NCBI RefSeq assembly: GCF_025215075.1
Contig: NZ_JAOBTH010000029.1
Span: 372,001 to 436,000, forward strand
Reading direction: 5' to 3'
DNA length: 64,000 nucleotides
Source of the DNA: Tenacibaculum haliotis
GTDB taxonomy: Bacteria > Bacteroidota > Bacteroidia > Flavobacteriales > Flavobacteriaceae
The first letter of the stretch is position 1; each line of letters opens with the position of its first letter. The position numbers were made by a program, and so were the translations under genes. Of this stretch, positions 48,949-58,927 are shown piece after piece. The notes below the pieces were generated by a model. It had not been told where the DNA came from. It did no database searches and was given only the letters and a program-made list of their open reading frames with translations.

Positions 48949-51900
48949 TTTTTTAATATTTTAAAAGTGTTCGTCTTATCATTTCCTAATTTTAGGATAT
49001 AAATACCCGATTTATAATTACTAAACGGAATTGATAATTGATTTCCTTGTCTTTCGATTTTCTGATTTAATACAACTTTACCGGTTACATCAAATACAGT
49101 TACTTTAACATTTAAAGCTGTTTCTAATGGTACTAAAAGCTCTATAGATTCTATAACAGGGTTATTTCTTAAGAAAACATTATCGATGGTTGTGGTAAAT
49201 TTACCTTCACAAGCTTTTGCTGTAGTTACTTCAATAAGCCCTTTTCCTTGTAAGCTAACATTAAAAGTTGATTTATTAAACGTATTAACTAAATCTCCAT
49301 TTAAAAAGACATTATAAGGTGCAGTTCCTGAATTTACATTTATCGTATAATCTTTAGACTGATTATTTTTAGCTAACCTTAAAGAAATAGTATTTGCTTC
49401 AGTAATTGTTATTTCAAAACACTGCTTATGGTTTTTATCATTAATTTCAACACATACTTCGTAATCACCTGGTGCTAAATTTTCAAAAGCATATGATGTT
49501 GATGTTAATTGTTTTGTTTCATTTATTCCATCTCCTATTAAAGTTAGCGTATAGCTTACAAATGTTTGCTTTACATTTATAGTAACTTTACCATCATTTT
49601 GATTAACACATGTTTCTGATGTAGTTTGAATAGATATATTATCTTGATTTAAATAACTAGTATCACAAATATCACCAATCCCATTATTGTTAGTATCAGC
49701 TTGATCTGCATTCATAGTATTAATACAATTATCTACATCATCCATAACACCATCAGTATCTGAATCTTGACAAGTATCTCCAACACCATTCATATCGGTA
49801 TCTTTTTGATCTGGATTAGCTATTAATGGACAATTATCATCGATATCGATAATCCCATCACCATCTGTATCTTGACAAACATCTCCAACACCATTACGGT
49901 CTGTATCAGTTTGAGCTGCATTCGCTGTAGTTGGGCAGTTGTCATTTTTGTTTAAAACACCATCTAAATCATCATCTCCCTCAGGATCTAACTCTAATGT
50001 AAATTTACCTGAAAAAACACCCCTACCATAAGTTGCTGCAAAAACAATGTTATCATCTCTTAAATCTAAATCTAAAACAGGTACATTACTCATTCCATTT
50101 TGTGATAAACTCCAGGTAGGTGACGTTGCATTGAAGTTTTTTGTTTTCCAAACACCTAAATCTGTACCTATAATTACTTCATTTTGGCTTAAAGGATTTT
50201 GCATTATTGCTTTTACAGGTAAATCAGGTAAATTACCTTCTTTACTAACCCAATTAGCTCCTCCATTATCAGTATACCATACACTTATCACTCCATAATT
50301 ATGCATTGTGACAAAAATTTGATCTTCATTTTCACCAAACTCAATATCAGAAACTGAACCTAAAAATTCAGGGCCAGTTATTTCTGTCCAAAGTCCAACA
50401 TTTATATTAGCACTTGTTACTTTTAGTAGTTTTCCATTTTTTAATCCTAAAAACAACTTACTTGACCCTGTTGTATAAGGGGATACCTTTAATGTTGACG
50501 GAGGATTATCTAACAACGAATTCGTTAAATCATTCTTAGCAATTGTTCCTAATAAATTTGAGTATCTTCTTACAATATACTCACCTCCGCTAGAATAATT
50601 AGAAAACAAAATATTTAAGTTTGAATCTAATTCTTCCTGATTGATAAAATCTCCAGATGCAAAATCTTCATTATTAATTGTAATTCTACTATTTGTTTTA
50701 TAATTATACAAAACAATACTTTGATTGTAAACATAATTAGATATAAAATATTGATCTGTTCCATCTGTATCAAAAAAACTAGCAGCTCCATCACCTCCTG
50801 CTGCTTCAATAGAACTGTTTATTCCTATTCTAGCTTCTTGAACTAATTGAGTTCCGTTATCTTGTGCTCCTGCTATGAAGTATTCATCTCCGTTAAACGC
50901 GGTTGTTGGAGCTACTCCTACTGTATAAAACTGTAAAGTATTATAATTATTATTTCTTGCTAAAATATTTACTGCTGAATCGTCTGAAAAATAAACTCCT
51001 CCATCATTACCAAAAACCATCTTATTAGAGGATGCAAATGCTAACCCGTGTTGATCTGCATGAACAGTAGATACTGCTAAATTTCGTAGATCATTATTAT
51101 TCGACCATTTTGATATTTGACTCCATGAATCACCTCCATCAACAGATTTGAATAGATCAATTCCTCCAACATATAATACATTTTCATTATTAGGGTCAAC
51201 TTTTAATAATAAATCATAAAAAGCTTGCCCTCTTGTAAAATCTTTTTCGCTAATCCCAGTATCAACATCTTTTGGTAATGGTAAAACGGAAATACTTGTA
51301 AAATTATCTATTGTTTTAAATATTTTAACAGGAGATCCTGATGAAATCATTTGAATCAATACATATACCGTATTTGGGCTCGTTGGTGATACTGCTATTT
51401 CAGTTCTTAATCCACCTGAAACTTTATATACTTCGTCAAAAGTAATACCATCTGTAGATTTAAATATAACACCTCCTCCATCACCAAAAGTATCACTTTT
51501 TGTTGTACTTAAATAAATAGAATTATCTGCCGATATTTCCATATTATTAGGTTCATGCTCGTTACCAGATGCTGTTTTTGGAATGCTTAGTTTTGAAAAA
51601 TTAGCCCCATCAATCGATTTGTAAACACCATAACTATCTCCTCCTAAAGATGTAGCTCCTGCGTAAGCTGATTCTCCGGCTGCAATATAAACTTCTGAAT
51701 TTCCAGCATTATTTCTAACAACAATGTCATTAATATGTTGGATACCTGGTACAATTGTAATATTTGTAGCATTTTCATTTGTTTTAGTTAATGTTCCTGT
51801 AATTCCAGTTGAAGCTAATGCATTAATTATAATTTCTCCATCTTTTTTACTTATCATTACAGAAGGAATTGTCACTAAATTACCTTCATCTCCTCCCGAC

Positions 51901-52889
51901 ATGTTAAATGGAATTGTATTTTGATTATTAACAACTATTACCGCTACTGCTCCTGCATCTTGCGCATTTTTAGCTTTTTTTGAAAAATTACACGTTCCTC
52001 TTTGTATTACTGCAATTTTACCTGCTAAGGCAGAAAAATTAGTAATTGCCTCACAGCCATCTTCTTTTGTAGCTACACCATCATCAACCAAAATTAAATT
52101 TTGCGTTATTGGTGAAGTTAAATTAGCTCCAAAAGCTGAAGTTAAAATTGTTTTATACTCTCCTGAAATACTAGAAGGAATTGTTATTGTTAGTTTAGAG
52201 TTTGAATCTAAAAATGAATCTCCTGTGATACCTCCAAAAACTTTAGACCAGGTTACTCCTCCATCAATAGATTTCCATAACCCATCTCCGTTCGCATCTC
52301 CATTCACATATGATTCTCCTGTACCTACATAAAAAATTTGTGAGTTATTTGGATCTGCGGCAATACACGAAACTGCTAAATTCTCTGGAATTCCTATCCG
52401 AACCCATTTAGAATTTGAATCTGATATTTTAGTGTTTTTCCATAAACCACCACTTACTCCTCCTGCAAATACAGTTTCGTTTGATGAGTCATTTGGATCA
52501 AACAATAAAGCCCTTGTTCTCCCCCCTACATTATCAGGTCCTCTTTCAACCCAATTATTACCAATTTCTCCTGGTGCTTTTCTACTCGTTCTCGAACTAT
52601 TTAACCTTCTTTGAATTTTTAAAATATTTTCTTGATGAGTTCTTCCTGTAGTTGGGTTTATTTCATTTAAATACTTTTGCTCAAAGTATGCGTTAGGAGG
52701 TAAACCTTGTGCTTTTCTTTCTTTTTTAGGAAGTCTTCCTGTCTTCTGAAAAGGGTGATTTCTTAAAAATTCTGCGTGTTGTTTCCTTAATTCTTCGACA
52801 TTGATACTTTTAGTATCTAGCGATTTAAAAACAACACCACCTACGACTAACAAAATAAGTAAGCCAACAAATAGTATTTTTTTATTCAT
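48945..52889 (-). CDS. Large T9SS-secreted multidomain surface protein
   Basis: A 1314-residue protein. Signal/anchor at the N-terminus (LFVGLLILLVVGGVVF), then BNR/sortilin-like propeller repeats (DNVGGRTRALLFDPND, VFAGGVSGGLWKNT, GLWKSIDGGVTWSKVFGG), with a PA (protease-associated) domain inserted between repeats at ~225-375 (IAVIQRGTCNFSKKAKNAQDAGAVAVIVVNNQNT). Three calcium-binding thrombospondin-type-3 repeats (~1020-1110, NDNCPTTANAAQTDTDRNGVGDVCQDTDGDG) precede an Ig-like stretch and a type A T9SS sorting domain (~1235-1314, TVFDVTGKVVLNQKIERQGNQLSIPFSNYKSGIYILKL). No peptidase motif seen; adhesion or substrate binding is inferred. Confidence 0.88.
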   Translation of the reverse strand: MNKKILFVGLLILLVVGGVVFKSLDTKSINVEELRKQHAEFLRNHPFQKTGRLPKKERKAQGLPPNAYFEQKYLNEINPTTGRTHQENILKIQRRLNSSRTSRKAPGEIGNNWVERGPDNVGGRTRALLFDPNDSSNETVFAGGVSGGLWKNTKISDSNSKWVRIGIPENLAVSCIAADPNNSQIFYVGTGESYVNGDANGDGLWKSIDGGVTWSKVFGGITGDSFLDSNSKLTITIPSSISGEYKTILTSAFGANLTSPITQNLILVDDGVATKEDGCEAITNFSALAGKIAVIQRGTCNFSKKAKNAQDAGAVAVIVVNNQNTIPFNMSGGDEGNLVTIPSVMISKKDGEIIINALASTGITGTLTKTNENATNITIVPGIQHINDIVVRNNAGNSEVYIAAGESAYAGATSLGGDSYGVYKSIDGANFSKLSIPKTASGNEHEPNNMEISADNSIYLSTTKSDTFGDGGGVIFKSTDGITFDEVYKVSGGLRTEIAVSPTSPNTVYVLIQMISSGSPVKIFKTIDNFTSISVLPLPKDVDTGISEKDFTRGQAFYDLLLKVDPNNENVLYVGGIDLFKSVDGGDSWSQISKWSNNNDLRNLAVSTVHADQHGLAFASSNKMVFGNDGGVYFSDDSAVNILARNNNYNTLQFYTVGVAPTTAFNGDEYFIAGAQDNGTQLVQEARIGINSSIEAAGGDGAASFFDTDGTDQYFISNYVYNQSIVLYNYKTNSRITINNEDFASGDFINQEELDSNLNILFSNYSSGGEYIVRRYSNLLGTIAKNDLTNSLLDNPPSTLKVSPYTTGSSKLFLGLKNGKLLKVTSANINVGLWTEITGPEFLGSVSDIEFGENEDQIFVTMHNYGVISVWYTDNGGANWVSKEGNLPDLPVKAIMQNPLSQNEVIIGTDLGVWKTKNFNATSPTWSLSQNGMSNVPVLDLDLRDDNIVFAATYGRGVFSGKFTLELDPEGDDDLDGVLNKNDNCPTTANAAQTDTDRNGVGDVCQDTDGDGIIDIDDNCPLIANPDQKDTDMNGVGDTCQDSDTDGVMDDVDNCINTMNADQADTNNNGIGDICDTSYLNQDNISIQTTSETCVNQNDGKVTINVKQTFVSYTLTLIGDGINETKQLTSTSYAFENLAPGDYEVCVEINDKNHKQCFEITITEANTISLRLAKNNQSKDYTINVNSGTAPYNVFLNGDLVNTFNKSTFNVSLQGKGLIEVTTAKACEGKFTTTIDNVFLRNNPVIESIELLVPLETALNVKVTVFDVTGKVVLNQKIERQGNQLSIPFSNYKSGIYILKLGNDKTNTFKILKK

Positions 52890-53000
52890 GATAAAGTTAT
52901 TTATGATATATAACAGTTAGTGTTAAAATTACCCTAACTAATTTAAAAAAAAAGCTAAAATATAGATTATATCCATATTTTAACACTTTTTAACACGTAA

Positions 53001-54338
53001 TTACGCAATATTTCCTTTTGTTTTTTTAAATAATCGTATTGCAAAACTATCTGACAAACCAGATACATAACTACAAATTTGCATAACTCTATCATAAAGT
53101 GCGGTTTTTTCTTGCTGATATTCATCAGGAAGTAAATTCAACACCAGTGTATCGTAGTTAGATTGTGTTCCGTTATACTTATTGTTTAATGCGGTTACAA
53201 AAACATCTAATAAATCTGCAATAATTTTATACCCAGCTACTTCTTTTTCAATAACATCTTTACTACGGTATATTTTTTCTACACTTATTTTAATGATATC
53301 GTTAATTTGTGCTTCGTATTTACATTTATCTAATAATGATTTTTCGAAACTACCATTTAAAATAGCTGCTTCATTTTCTAAAAAGATGTCAACTGCTTCG
53401 TTAATTAAAACGCCTATTGCCAAGGCTCTTAAATAACTAATACGATCTTTTGTATATTTTAATGAGTGGTATTTTTTACTATCAATGGTATTTTTAACCA
53501 ACTTAATCATGTACTCTAAAGCATAATCCTCATCAATTAACCCTAAATTAATTCCGTCTTCAAAATCGATAATTGTATAGCAAATATCATCAGCAGCTTC
53601 TACTAAATATGCTAATGGATGACGGTAATAGGATATTCCGTCACTTTCTTTTTTCTGTAAACCTAAATCAGTTGCTACATCTAAAAAAGCGGCTGTTTCA
53701 GACTGAAAAAAACCGTATTTCTTATCAACTATATGTTTTGTTGGTTTTTTAGGCAATGATTCTTTAGGATATTTCATAAATGCTCCTAAAGTTGCATAAC
53801 TTAAACGCAAACCACCTTCGCTACCATGATTATTTTCGGTTAAAATCTTAAATCCGTTAGCGTTTCCTTCAAAATCTATTAAATCTTGATATTCTTTTTC
53901 GGTAAGTTGCTCTTTATATTTTAATCCGTTACCGGTTTTAAAATACTCTCCGATGGCTTTTTCTCCTGAATGCCCAAAAGGCGGATTTCCGATATCGTGT
54001 GTTACGGATGCTGCTGCAACTATGGCTCCGAAATCATTAAAAGTATATCCTAATTCTACTAAATTGGGGTGACGTTCTAACAACACTTTACCAACGCGTC
54101 TTCCTAAGGTTCTACCAACAACCGACACTTCTAAACTATGTGTTAATCGGGTATGAACAAAGTCGGTTTTTGATAACGGAATTACCTGTGTTTTATCTTG
54201 TAAGCTACGAAAGGCTGATGAAAATATAATTCTATCAAAATCTACTTCAAAGCCTAAGCGCGTTTCGTCTTGTAATATGCGTTCGCGTTTTTGTGTATCA
54301 CCAAAACGTTTTAAAGAAAGGAGTTGTTCCCAGTTCAT
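53001..54338 (-). CDS. dgt: dGTP triphosphohydrolase
   Basis: A 445-residue HD-superfamily enzyme that hydrolyses dGTP (or dNTPs) to the nucleoside and tripolyphosphate. N-terminal RDTQKRERILQDETRLGFEVDFDRIIFSSAFRSLQDKTQV, then the metal-binding His in HTRLTHSLEVSVVGRTLG (near residue 63), the HD pair in SVTHDIGNPPFGHSGEKAI (near 113) and the distal Asp in LVEAADDICYTIIDFEDGI. Full length. It lies next to the ribonucleotide reductase genes, on the same strand, which suggests joint control of dNTP pools. Confidence 0.93.
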   Translation of the reverse strand: MNWEQLLSLKRFGDTQKRERILQDETRLGFEVDFDRIIFSSAFRSLQDKTQVIPLSKTDFVHTRLTHSLEVSVVGRTLGRRVGKVLLERHPNLVELGYTFNDFGAIVAAASVTHDIGNPPFGHSGEKAIGEYFKTGNGLKYKEQLTEKEYQDLIDFEGNANGFKILTENNHGSEGGLRLSYATLGAFMKYPKESLPKKPTKHIVDKKYGFFQSETAAFLDVATDLGLQKKESDGISYYRHPLAYLVEAADDICYTIIDFEDGINLGLIDEDYALEYMIKLVKNTIDSKKYHSLKYTKDRISYLRALAIGVLINEAVDIFLENEAAILNGSFEKSLLDKCKYEAQINDIIKISVEKIYRSKDVIEKEVAGYKIIADLLDVFVTALNNKYNGTQSNYDTLVLNLLPDEYQQEKTALYDRVMQICSYVSGLSDSFAIRLFKKTKGNIA

Positions 54339-54380
54339 TATGTGCTTTATTTAAGATAAGATCACTGCCTATGTAGGAAT

Positions 54381-54492
54381 GACAAGTTGGGCGAATTTAC
54401 GAAAAGTATTTAAATGTGTTTAGCCCAGATTGAGGCATTTGTTTGAGCTCTTTTTTGCCAAATTTCTGGTAAAAAAAGCGAGTGCAGAAAGC
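54381..54492. repeat. Dispersed intergenic repeat, rearranged copy
   Basis: GACAAGTTGGGCG (54381-54393), then, inverted, TTTGTTTGAGCTCTTTTTTG (54438-54457) and AAAAAAAGCGAGTGC (54471-54485). The first block matches 63362-63374 in the same direction and the 20-base block is the exact complement of 63422-63441, so parts of one element occur here in mixed orientation. Adjacent to a short REP-like palindrome (CACTGCCTATGTAGGAATGA). Confidence 0.7.
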
Positions 54493-54511
54493 TGGAAATA
54501 GCTTCAAAAAA

Positions 54512-54538
54512 AAAGAGAAGCCTTTTCGACTTCTCTTT
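54512..54538 (-). terminator. nrdA terminator
   Basis: AAAGAGAAG/CTTCTCTTT stem, nine-base loop, followed on the minus strand by TTTTTT. Confidence 0.8.
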
Positions 54539-54562
54539 ATCAACTTTTAATTTAATTTTGGT

Positions 54563-56962
54563 TTAAGACCCACACATTAAACAATCATCGTCTGGTGCTC
54601 CGTTTTTAGAAGCATCAACCATGGCTTTAAATTCTGTAGCACTCATTGGTTTTTCTTCTTCAACTACAGCATCTTTCTTTTGGATGTTTAAGGTGAATTG
54701 CTTTGCATTTACTGCCGATTTTGTACGTAAATAGTACATTCCTGTTTTTAAACCACTTTTCCAAGCATAAAAATGCATTGAAGTTAGTTTTGCATAATCA
54801 GGGTCTTTCATAAATAGGTTTAAAGACTGAGATTGATCGATAAAATAACCTCTATGACGCGCCATATCGATAATATCTTTCATGCTCATTTCCCAAACTG
54901 TTTTGTATAAATCTTTTAAATCTTGTGGAATAATATCAATATGTTGGATAGATCCGTTTGCACGCATAATATCTTCTTTCATATTATTATCCCATAAATT
55001 CAACTCTACTAAGTCTTCTAATAAGTGCTTGTTTACTACAATAAACTCACCAGATAATACTCTACGTGTATAAATATTAGATGTATAAGGCTCGAAAGCT
55101 TCGTTGTTTCCTAATATTTGAGAGGTAGATGCGGTAGGCATTGGTGCCACTAATAATGAGTTACGAACACCGTGTTCCATCACTTTTTTACGCAAAGCAT
55201 TCCAGTCCCAACGACCACTTAAATCGTCTTCTTTAATTCCCCACATATTGTGTTGAAATTCTCCTTGAGACATTGGCGAACCTTTAAATGTTGAATATGG
55301 CTCTTTTGCTTTTGCAATCTCCATAGATGAAGTTACAGATGCAAAATATAAGGTTTCGAATATTTCTTGATTCAACTTTTTAGCTTCATCAGATGTAAAT
55401 GGCATACGCAACATAATAAAAGCATCTGCCAATCCTTGAATACCCAATCCTACAGGACGGTGACGAACATTAGAGTTTTCTGCTTCAATTACTGGATAAT
55501 AGTTACGATCAATTACCGTATCTAAGTTTCTAATTACTTTTTTAGTTACTTTAAATAATTTTTTATGATCAAAAAACTTGTTTCCGTTTTCATCTTCACC
55601 AACAAACATTGGTATTGCTATGGATGCTAAATTACATACTGCTACCTCATCTTTGGCAGTATATTCCATAATCTCAGTACATAAATTTGAAGAACGAATA
55701 GTTCCTAAATTCTTCTGATTCGATTTACGGTTAGCAGCATCTTTATATAACATGTACGGTGTACCTGTTTCAATTTGCGACTCTAAGATTTTCTCCCATA
55801 AATCACGTGCTTTAATTACTTTTCTACCTTTTCCGGCAGCTTCGTAACTTGTATATAAACGCTCAAATTCTTTTCCGTAAGTATCAAATAAATTCGGACA
55901 TTCATGTGGACACATTAACGTCCAATCTGCATCTTGCTGCACACGTTCCATAAATAAATCAGAAATCCACATTGCGTAAAATAAATCACGCGCTCTCATT
56001 TCTTCTTTACCATGATTTTTCTTTAAATCAAGAAAATCATAAATATCAGCATGCCAAGGCTCTAAATACATCGCAAAAGAACCTTTACGTTTTCCTCCTC
56101 CTTGATCTACATAACGTGCAGTATCATTAAATACCTTTAACATTGGTACAATTCCGTTTGATGTACCATTGGTACCGGCAATATAACTTCCTGTTGCACG
56201 AATATTATGTAAAGACAAACCAATACCTCCTGCAGATTGCGAAATTTTAGCAGTTTGTTTTAGTGTATCGTAAATACCTTCTATACTATCATCTTGCATT
56301 TGTAATAAAAAACAAGACGACATTTGTGGTTTTGGTGTACCTGCGTTGAATAATGTTGGCGTAGCATGGGTAAAATATTTTTTACTCATTAACTCGTATG
56401 TAGCGATTGCTTCGTCAATATCTTCTTTATGAATACCAATAGATACACGCATTAACATGTGCTGAGGACGCTCAACAATGTTACCGTTTAACTTTAATAA
56501 ATAAGAACGCTCTAAGGTTTTAAATCCAAAATAATCATAATTAAAATCACGACTATAAATAATAGTAGAGTCTAATTTATCAGCATTTTTCATGATAATA
56601 TCATACACATCATCTGCTAATAAAGGAGATTCTTTTTCTGTACGAGGATTTACATACTTGTACAAATCAACCATCGTTTCTGAAAACGATTTTTTGGTGT
56701 TTTTATGTAAATTAGATACGGCAATTCTTGCAGCTAATTTTGCATAATCAGGATGTGCAGTAGTTAGTGTCGCAGCAACCTCAGCAGCTAAATTATCTAA
56801 TTCTGATGTTGTTACACCGTCATATAATCCTTCAATAACACGCATGGCAACTTTTACTGGATCAACAATTTTATTTAATCCGTAACACATTTTTCTAACC
56901 CTCGCTGTGATCTTATCAAACATCACAAGCTCTCTTTTACCGTCTCTTTTTGCTACATACAT
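54563..56962 (-). CDS. nrdA: Ribonucleotide reductase large subunit, class I
   Basis: A 799-residue alpha subunit that reduces ribonucleoside diphosphates. N-terminal ATP-cone (residues ~1-90, [24 protein letters not shown]) for allosteric control. Active-site residues are visible: Cys in [13 protein letters not shown], Asn-Cys-Glu in [12 protein letters not shown] and Cys in [12 protein letters not shown]. The C-terminal tail ends DDDCLMCGS, the thioredoxin-reducible Cys pair. [19 protein letters not shown] is a further family signature. Coupled to nrdB, 175 bp upstream on the same strand, through a structured intergenic region. Confidence 0.96.
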   Translation of the reverse strand: MYVAKRDGKRELVMFDKITARVRKMCYGLNKIVDPVKVAMRVIEGLYDGVTTSELDNLAAEVAATLTTAHPDYAKLAARIAVSNLHKNTKKSFSETMVDLYKYVNPRTEKESPLLADDVYDIIMKNADKLDSTIIYSRDFNYDYFGFKTLERSYLLKLNGNIVERPQHMLMRVSIGIHKEDIDEAIATYELMSKKYFTHATPTLFNAGTPKPQMSSCFLLQMQDDSIEGIYDTLKQTAKISQSAGGIGLSLHNIRATGSYIAGTNGTSNGIVPMLKVFNDTARYVDQGGGKRKGSFAMYLEPWHADIYDFLDLKKNHGKEEMRARDLFYAMWISDLFMERVQQDADWTLMCPHECPNLFDTYGKEFERLYTSYEAAGKGRKVIKARDLWEKILESQIETGTPYMLYKDAANRKSNQKNLGTIRSSNLCTEIMEYTAKDEVAVCNLASIAIPMFVGEDENGNKFFDHKKLFKVTKKVIRNLDTVIDRNYYPVIEAENSNVRHRPVGLGIQGLADAFIMLRMPFTSDEAKKLNQEIFETLYFASVTSSMEIAKAKEPYSTFKGSPMSQGEFQHNMWGIKEDDLSGRWDWNALRKKVMEHGVRNSLLVAPMPTASTSQILGNNEAFEPYTSNIYTRRVLSGEFIVVNKHLLEDLVELNLWDNNMKEDIMRANGSIQHIDIIPQDLKDLYKTVWEMSMKDIIDMARHRGYFIDQSQSLNLFMKDPDYAKLTSMHFYAWKSGLKTGMYYLRTKSAVNAKQFTLNIQKKDAVVEEEKPMSATEFKAMVDASKNGAPDDDCLMCGS

Positions 56963-57064
56963 ATTATTACTCTTGGTTTTAATTTGGTTTATAGAGTCAC
57001 CTAGGTTTTACACTTAAGTGATTCTTACATGTTAAAATATTTTTGTTTCTTTTTGGAAACTATA

Positions 57065-57117
57065 TTTAACTAAAAACACCTACATGTTTTTAGTTAAATT
57101 TTACCGCATGTAGGGGT
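57065..57117 (-). promoter_or_regulatory. Structured RNA element between nrdB and nrdA
   Basis: A 13-bp perfect stem (TTTAACTAAAAAC, 57065-57077, with GTTTTTAGTTAAA, 57086-57098) encloses an eight-base loop. On the minus strand the loop, ATGTAGGT, is complementary to CCCCTACATG located about 20 bases 5' of the stem (57108-57117), which allows a pseudoknot or an alternative pairing. No T-run follows, so it is not a simple terminator. Confidence 0.55.
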
Positions 57118-57137
57118 TAGCAGTAGTGTTATTCTTT

Positions 57138-58109
57138 TTAAAAATCAGCATCGAAACTAATGTCTCCAGTACCACCTGATGATACTCCTGCTTTTTGGTA
57201 TTCAGAAACTCTTTTTTCGAAGAAATTTGTTTTTCCTTCTAATGAAATCATCTCCATAAAATCAAACGGATTTGTAGCTTCATATTCTTTATCGCATCCA
57301 AATTCTAATAATAATCTATCAGTTACATACTCTAAATACTGTGTCATTAATTTAGCGTTCATACCAATTAAACTTACAGGTAAAGATTCTGTAATAAATT
57401 CTCTTTCAATATTTAAAGCATCTAAAATAATTTCACGAATACGATCTTTAGGTACTTTATTTACCATGTGATGATTGTGTAAATGAACTGCAAAGTCACA
57501 ATGCATTCCTTCATCACGAGAAATTAATTCGTTAGAAAATGCCAATCCTGGTAATAAACCTCTCTTCTTTAACCAGAAAATAGAGCAAAATGAACCAGAA
57601 AAGAAAATACCTTCAACCGCTGCAAAAGCAATTAATCGTTCTGCAAACGAATCAGACTCTATCCATTTTAATGCCCAATCTGCTTTCTTTTTAATCGCTG
57701 GAAAAATTTCAATTGCCTTAAACAATTTATCTTTTTCTGCATCATTCTTTACATATGTATCTATTAATAACGAATACGTTTCAGAATGCACGTTTTCCAT
57801 CATTATTTGAAAACCATAAAAGAATTTTGCTTCAGAATATTGAACTTCGTTTACAAAGTTTTCTGCTAAATTTTCATTTACTATTCCATCAGAAGCAGCG
57901 AAAAAAGCTAAAACATGCTTAATAAAATAACGTTCATCGTCAGTTAACTTCGTTTCCCAATCTATAACATCTACAGATAAATCGATTTCTTCGGCGGTCC
58001 AAAAACAAGCTTGTTGTTTTTTATACCACTCCCATAAATCGTCATGTTGAATTGGAAAAATTACAAATCTATCTTTGTTTTCTTGTAAAATTGGTTCGAT
58101 GAAAGCCAT
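57138..58109 (-). CDS. nrdB: Ribonucleotide reductase small subunit, class Ia
   Basis: A 323-residue beta subunit that holds the diiron-tyrosyl radical. Iron ligands: the Glu/Asp in [15 protein letters not shown] and [13 protein letters not shown], Glu in [11 protein letters not shown], and Glu/His in [16 protein letters not shown]. The radical Tyr is present in the ENVHSETYS pattern (E-x2-H-x3-Y), so this is an aerobic tyrosyl-radical enzyme. C-terminus [19 protein letters not shown] is the alpha-binding tail. On the same strand as nrdA and dgt. Confidence 0.95.
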   Translation of the reverse strand: MAFIEPILQENKDRFVIFPIQHDDLWEWYKKQQACFWTAEEIDLSVDVIDWETKLTDDERYFIKHVLAFFAASDGIVNENLAENFVNEVQYSEAKFFYGFQIMMENVHSETYSLLIDTYVKNDAEKDKLFKAIEIFPAIKKKADWALKWIESDSFAERLIAFAAVEGIFFSGSFCSIFWLKKRGLLPGLAFSNELISRDEGMHCDFAVHLHNHHMVNKVPKDRIREIILDALNIEREFITESLPVSLIGMNAKLMTQYLEYVTDRLLLEFGCDKEYEATNPFDFMEMISLEGKTNFFEKRVSEYQKAGVSSGGTGDISFDADF

Positions 58110-58360
58110 TATATATTTGTGCTAAATTTTAATGTTATTTTTATTTTCTAGAGGGTTAACAAAGATTCAAAAAATTACTAAAAACTGAAAGCCTTACTTA
58201 TTCACAAATCCCTTGAAGTTTTCAACAAATTGAAAAAAAAGCACAAAAGAGCGTCTTTACAACAAAAGCACAAATCGTTTAAAAACAAGAGTTTAAAATT
58301 AAAAAATATGCTTGAGTAGTGATAATCACTGAGTTTCCTGTTTTGGTTTTTTTGCATAAA

Positions 58361-58386
58361 AAAAGTGATGTTTTCACATCACTTTT
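58361..58386 (-). terminator. Thioredoxin gene terminator
   Basis: AAAAGTGATGT/ACATCACTTTT stem, TTTC loop, T-run on the minus strand, directly after the trxA stop. The rest of 58110-58360 has no gene; it holds two direct AAAAGCACAAA repeats (58237, 58264). Confidence 0.85.
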
Positions 58387-58403
58387 TCAATTTATTTTTA
58401 GGC

Positions 58404-58763
58404 TTATTTTTCTACCTTTAAAACATCTTTTATAATTTCTTCTATTTGTTTTTTTGGTAATGCTCCGTTTGCCATTTGAGGCTGTTCACCCGCTTTACAA
58501 AATAACATTGAAGGAATACTACGAATTCCGAAAGCGGCAGATAATTCTTGTTCTGCTTCTGTATCAATTTTATAAATATCAATTTTACCTTCGTATTCTT
58601 TACTCAATTCTTCTAAAATCGGAGCCAAAGTTTTACAAGGTCCACACCAATCTGCATAAAAATCAATTAATGCTGGTTTGTCTCCTTCAAATTTCCACTC
58701 TTTATTCTCTTCGAAATTAAATACTTTTTCTAAAAAAGTTGCTTTTGTTAAATTCTCTGTCAT
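58404..58763 (-). CDS. trxA: Thioredoxin
   Basis: A 119-residue thioredoxin. Active site FYADWCGPCKTLAPILEEL near residues 36-53, cis-Pro in IRSIPSMLFCKAG, usual length with a ~20-residue N-terminal extension. Cytosolic disulfide reductant and the usual electron donor for class I ribonucleotide reductase, consistent with being next to nrdB-nrdA. Separated from nrdB by 294 bp with a terminator, so it has its own transcript. Confidence 0.92.
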   Translation of the reverse strand: MTENLTKATFLEKVFNFEENKEWKFEGDKPALIDFYADWCGPCKTLAPILEELSKEYEGKIDIYKIDTEAEQELSAAFGIRSIPSMLFCKAGEQPQMANGALPKKQIEEIIKDVLKVEK

Positions 58764-58895
58764 GCTGTTTATATTAATTATTTACTTGAAAATTCTCAAG
58801 CTTAAAGGTAGTCGTTTTTATTCCTTATAAATTACAAGAAGGTTATTTAGTGTTAAAATCGTCTTAAAAAATTGGAGTCTCATACTTTTTTCTGC

Positions 58896-58903
58896 TAACT
58901 TTG
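58896..58903 (+). promoter_or_regulatory. Promoter of prolyl oligopeptidase gene
   Basis: TAACTTTG (-7) with TTG at 58872-58874, 21 bp spacing: the best complete Bacteroidota promoter in the window. Confidence 0.7.
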
Positions 58904-58927
58904 AAAGAATTAACTAATTTTTATACC

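Noticed and set aside
54339..54562. Insertion-sequence remnant between dgt and nrdA
   Set aside because: No transposase fragment or terminal inverted repeats with target duplication; it is short repeat debris.
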